64,000 nucleotides of DNA from Myxococcales bacterium (GTDB taxonomy: Bacteria; Myxococcota_A; UBA9160; UBA4427). Position numbers and translations under genes: made by a program. How positions within the stretch are numbered: the stretch's first letter is position 1; every line of letters begins with the position of its first letter. Shown in pieces: positions 62,148 through 64,000 of the stretch. Under the pieces are notes generated by a model. It was not told where the DNA came from, did not search any database, and saw only the letters and a list, made by a program, of their open reading frames with translations. The stretch is from NCBI GenBank assembly GCA_012960035.1, contig DUBZ01000115.1, positions 1 to 64,000 on the forward strand. Reading direction: 5' to 3'.

Positions 62148-64000
62148 ATGGCTGTCGTTTTGTCCCTCATCCTCACGATCATTCCGGCCCTCACCCCGAG
62201 CCGGGCAGCCACAGGAGTAAACAGCGTGTCCGAAGCGATGCCCGGCGCATCCGCCTTCCCGAACGCCTTGCGAACACAACTCGCGAAGACCCTGAACGCA
62301 AAATCGGCCGACTACGTACCGCGCACGCGCAATCTCAGCCCATCCGGTGCACCGCTCTATACAAACCGCCTGCTTCTCGAAACCAGCCCCTACCTACAGC
62401 AGCACGCCCATAACCCTGTCAATTGGTTTCCTTGGGGTGATGAAGCTTTCGAAACGGCAAGGGAACTTGGGCGCCCCGTCCTCGTGAGCATTGGCTACTC
62501 GACTTGCCACTGGTGTCACGTGATGGAAGAGGAGTCGTTCGAAGACCCCGTTGTCGCCGAATACCTCAATGCCAATTTTATTGCCGTCAAAGTCGACCGC
62601 GAGGTACGCCCGGATGTCGACGCGATCTACATGGCTGCGATTCATGCCATGGGGGTGAGCGGCGGATGGCCACTCAACGTTTGGGTCACGCCAGATCGCA
62701 AACCGTTCTATGGTGCGACGTACTTCCCCCCGAAGGCCACAGGCGGACGGCCGAGTTTCAGGCAAGCACTCGAAGCCATTGCCGCCCAGTACGCAACGAA
62801 ACACGACGACATCGTGCAACAGGCCGAGCAACTCGCGGCTCATCTCAAGCAAAGCTTGAGTGGTACGGCCGTCGGCCAAAGTGCGCCGGTCCCCGCCGAA
62901 GCGATCGCCACCGTTGTTCGCTTCTTCACCGACAACTCGGACGACACCTGGGGAGGACTCAATCGAGCGCCAAAGTTTCCGTCTTCGCTGCCGACCCGGC
63001 TCATGCTTCGCTACGCGCATCGCACCGGTGAAACATTGCCGGTCAAAGTCGCCAACCTTGCCTTGGAACGCATGGCGGCCGGTGGCATCCACGACCAAAT
63101 CGGCGGTGGTTTTCACCGATATTCGACAGACACAAAGTGGCTCGTCCCACACTTCGAAAAGATGCTCTACGACAACGCGCTCTTGATTCAAGACTACGTA
63201 GAAGCGTGGCAGAAAACTGGGTTGGAGCAATACGCCAACGTTGCGAAGAAAACCCTGCGCTATGTCGCGAAGGAATTGACCGCACCGGGAGGCGGCTTCT
63301 ATTCGGCAACGGACGCCGATAGCAAAAACTTTCACGGGGAAACCGAAGAAGGCTTCTTTTTTTCTTGGACGCCCGCGGAGATCGAAGCTGCGATCGGCAG
63401 CGACAAAGCCCGCGTTGTTTATGCCTATTACGGAGTTACTTCTACTGGGAATTTCGAGGGTCGAAATCTTTTCCGTACCTGGCGAAGCGACGAAGATGTT
63501 GCCGCTGAACTCGGAATCAACACGAAGACTCTGCACCAAACCCTCGACGCGTCACGCGGCACTCTTTACGAAGTACGGGCGAAGCGCCCCGCGCCGTTGC
63601 TCGATGACAAAGTGCTCGTCGGCTGGAATGGCCTGATGATTTCGGCCTTCGCACGCGCAGGCTTCGCCTTCAACGACCGCGACTTGGTTACGCGCGCCGG
63701 CACAGCCGCGACATTCATTCTGGACAACATGCGCATCGACGGTCGACTCGCCCGGGTCTACATGGACGGCGCAGTGTCGGGCCCCGCATTCCTCGAGGAC
63801 TATGCCTTCTTCATCAAGGCCCTACTCGATCTCTATGAAGCGTCACCCAAAGCACGTTGGCTTGACGAAGCCATCTCGTTGCAGAACATCCTCGATCAGC
63901 ACTACGCCGACACCGTCAGTGGTGGCTACTACCAAACCGCGGACGACGGAGAGCAGTTGATTGCGCGCGAAAAGCCGGACCGAGATGGTGCCATCCCATC
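62148..64000 (+). CDS. DUF255 thioredoxin-like/glucosidase-like protein (3' partial)
   Basis: At least 617 residues; the frame is open at the window end, so the C-terminus is missing. A signal peptide ([20 protein letters not shown]) implies export, unlike many cytosolic relatives. The DUF255 thioredoxin fold is at 75-240: [19 protein letters not shown], then [17 protein letters not shown] with CxxC at Cys120 and Cys123, and [18 protein letters not shown]. After it comes the six-hairpin-like domain ([54 protein letters not shown]). This is the YyaL/spermatogenesis-associated protein 20 family. Exact role unknown; redox or sugar-related functions have been proposed. Confidence 0.93.
   Translation, partial: MAVVLSLILTIIPALTPSRAATGVNSVSEAMPGASAFPNALRTQLAKTLNAKSADYVPRTRNLSPSGAPLYTNRLLLETSPYLQQHAHNPVNWFPWGDEAFETARELGRPVLVSIGYSTCHWCHVMEEESFEDPVVAEYLNANFIAVKVDREVRPDVDAIYMAAIHAMGVSGGWPLNVWVTPDRKPFYGATYFPPKATGGRPSFRQALEAIAAQYATKHDDIVQQAEQLAAHLKQSLSGTAVGQSAPVPAEAIATVVRFFTDNSDDTWGGLNRAPKFPSSLPTRLMLRYAHRTGETLPVKVANLALERMAAGGIHDQIGGGFHRYSTDTKWLVPHFEKMLYDNALLIQDYVEAWQKTGLEQYANVAKKTLRYVAKELTAPGGGFYSATDADSKNFHGETEEGFFFSWTPAEIEAAIGSDKARVVYAYYGVTSTGNFEGRNLFRTWRSDEDVAAELGINTKTLHQTLDASRGTLYEVRAKRPAPLLDDKVLVGWNGLMISAFARAGFAFNDRDLVTRAGTAATFILDNMRIDGRLARVYMDGAVSGPAFLEDYAFFIKALLDLYEASPKARWLDEAISLQNILDQHYADTVSGGYYQTADDGEQLIAREKPDRDGAIP

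Noticed and set aside
62394..63539. 381-codon minus-strand ORF
   Set aside because: Antisense to the DUF255 gene, which has the intact CHWC motif in the other direction.

Overview
The window is a GC-rich stretch of bacterial chromosome, densely coding on both strands, with about 57 genes, one tRNA and no insertion sequence or CRISPR array. Gene content suggests a free-living, probably aquatic, Gram-negative member of the former Deltaproteobacteria (Myxococcota or a neighbouring phylum). The pointers are a histone-H1-like/FYDLN protein, a stand-alone receiver-PilZ protein, several lipoproteins and lytic transglycosylases, a secretin, a wax ester synthase, two cytochromes P450 with acyl-CoA enzymes, and a selenoprotein. 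This placement is inference from gene content only.

Layout. 0-10 kb: cell-envelope proteins and the queuosine pair queA-tgt, then a lipoprotein and a receiver-PilZ protein. 10.3-14.5 kb: an initiator tRNA with promoter and terminator, followed by a small scar of mobile DNA. The scar holds two related remnants of serine recombinase C-termini in direct orientation and an inverted copy of the tRNA 3' end; a large membrane spermidine-synthase-like protein and a lipoprotein lie between. 14.5-18 kb: Hsp20, a membrane-anchored iodothyronine-deiodinase-like selenoprotein read through an in-frame TGA at 15964-15966, and an MscS channel. 18-22.2 kb: enoyl-CoA hydratase, wax ester synthase/DGAT, an SDR and a TetR regulator. 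22.3-31.3 kb: a coiled-coil membrane protein, MATE and MFS exporters, a secretin ending in a SPOR-like domain, and an alanine/sodium symporter. 31.3-49.8 kb: mostly catabolic and detoxifying enzymes (nitroreductase, glutathione transferases, two P450s, thiolase, 3-hydroxyacyl-CoA dehydrogenase, SDR, esterase, Nudix, NIF3), with a Tag DNA glycosylase. 49.9-55 kb: a copper-type CsoR regulator with two palindromic operators, an efflux permease ending in a heavy-metal-binding domain, a PQQ quinohaemoprotein dehydrogenase and a polytopic membrane protein. 55-64 kb: an ACT-domain regulator, a ScsB/DsbD-type thiol reductase, a nucleotide-transporter-like/HEAT/cNMP protein, and a DUF255 thioredoxin-like protein cut by the window end.

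How the genes fit together. The 18-22 kb and 36-47 kb blocks look like acyl-CoA and hydrophobic-substrate metabolism (activation by P450s, beta-oxidation by thiolase, hydratase and dehydrogenase, storage through WS/DGAT). The 50-58 kb block looks like copper and redox handling in the envelope. The most notable item is the selenoprotein: a plain reading would split it into two ORFs, but the reading frame, the deiodinase motif spanning the TGA and a candidate SECIS hairpin argue for one 360-residue protein.
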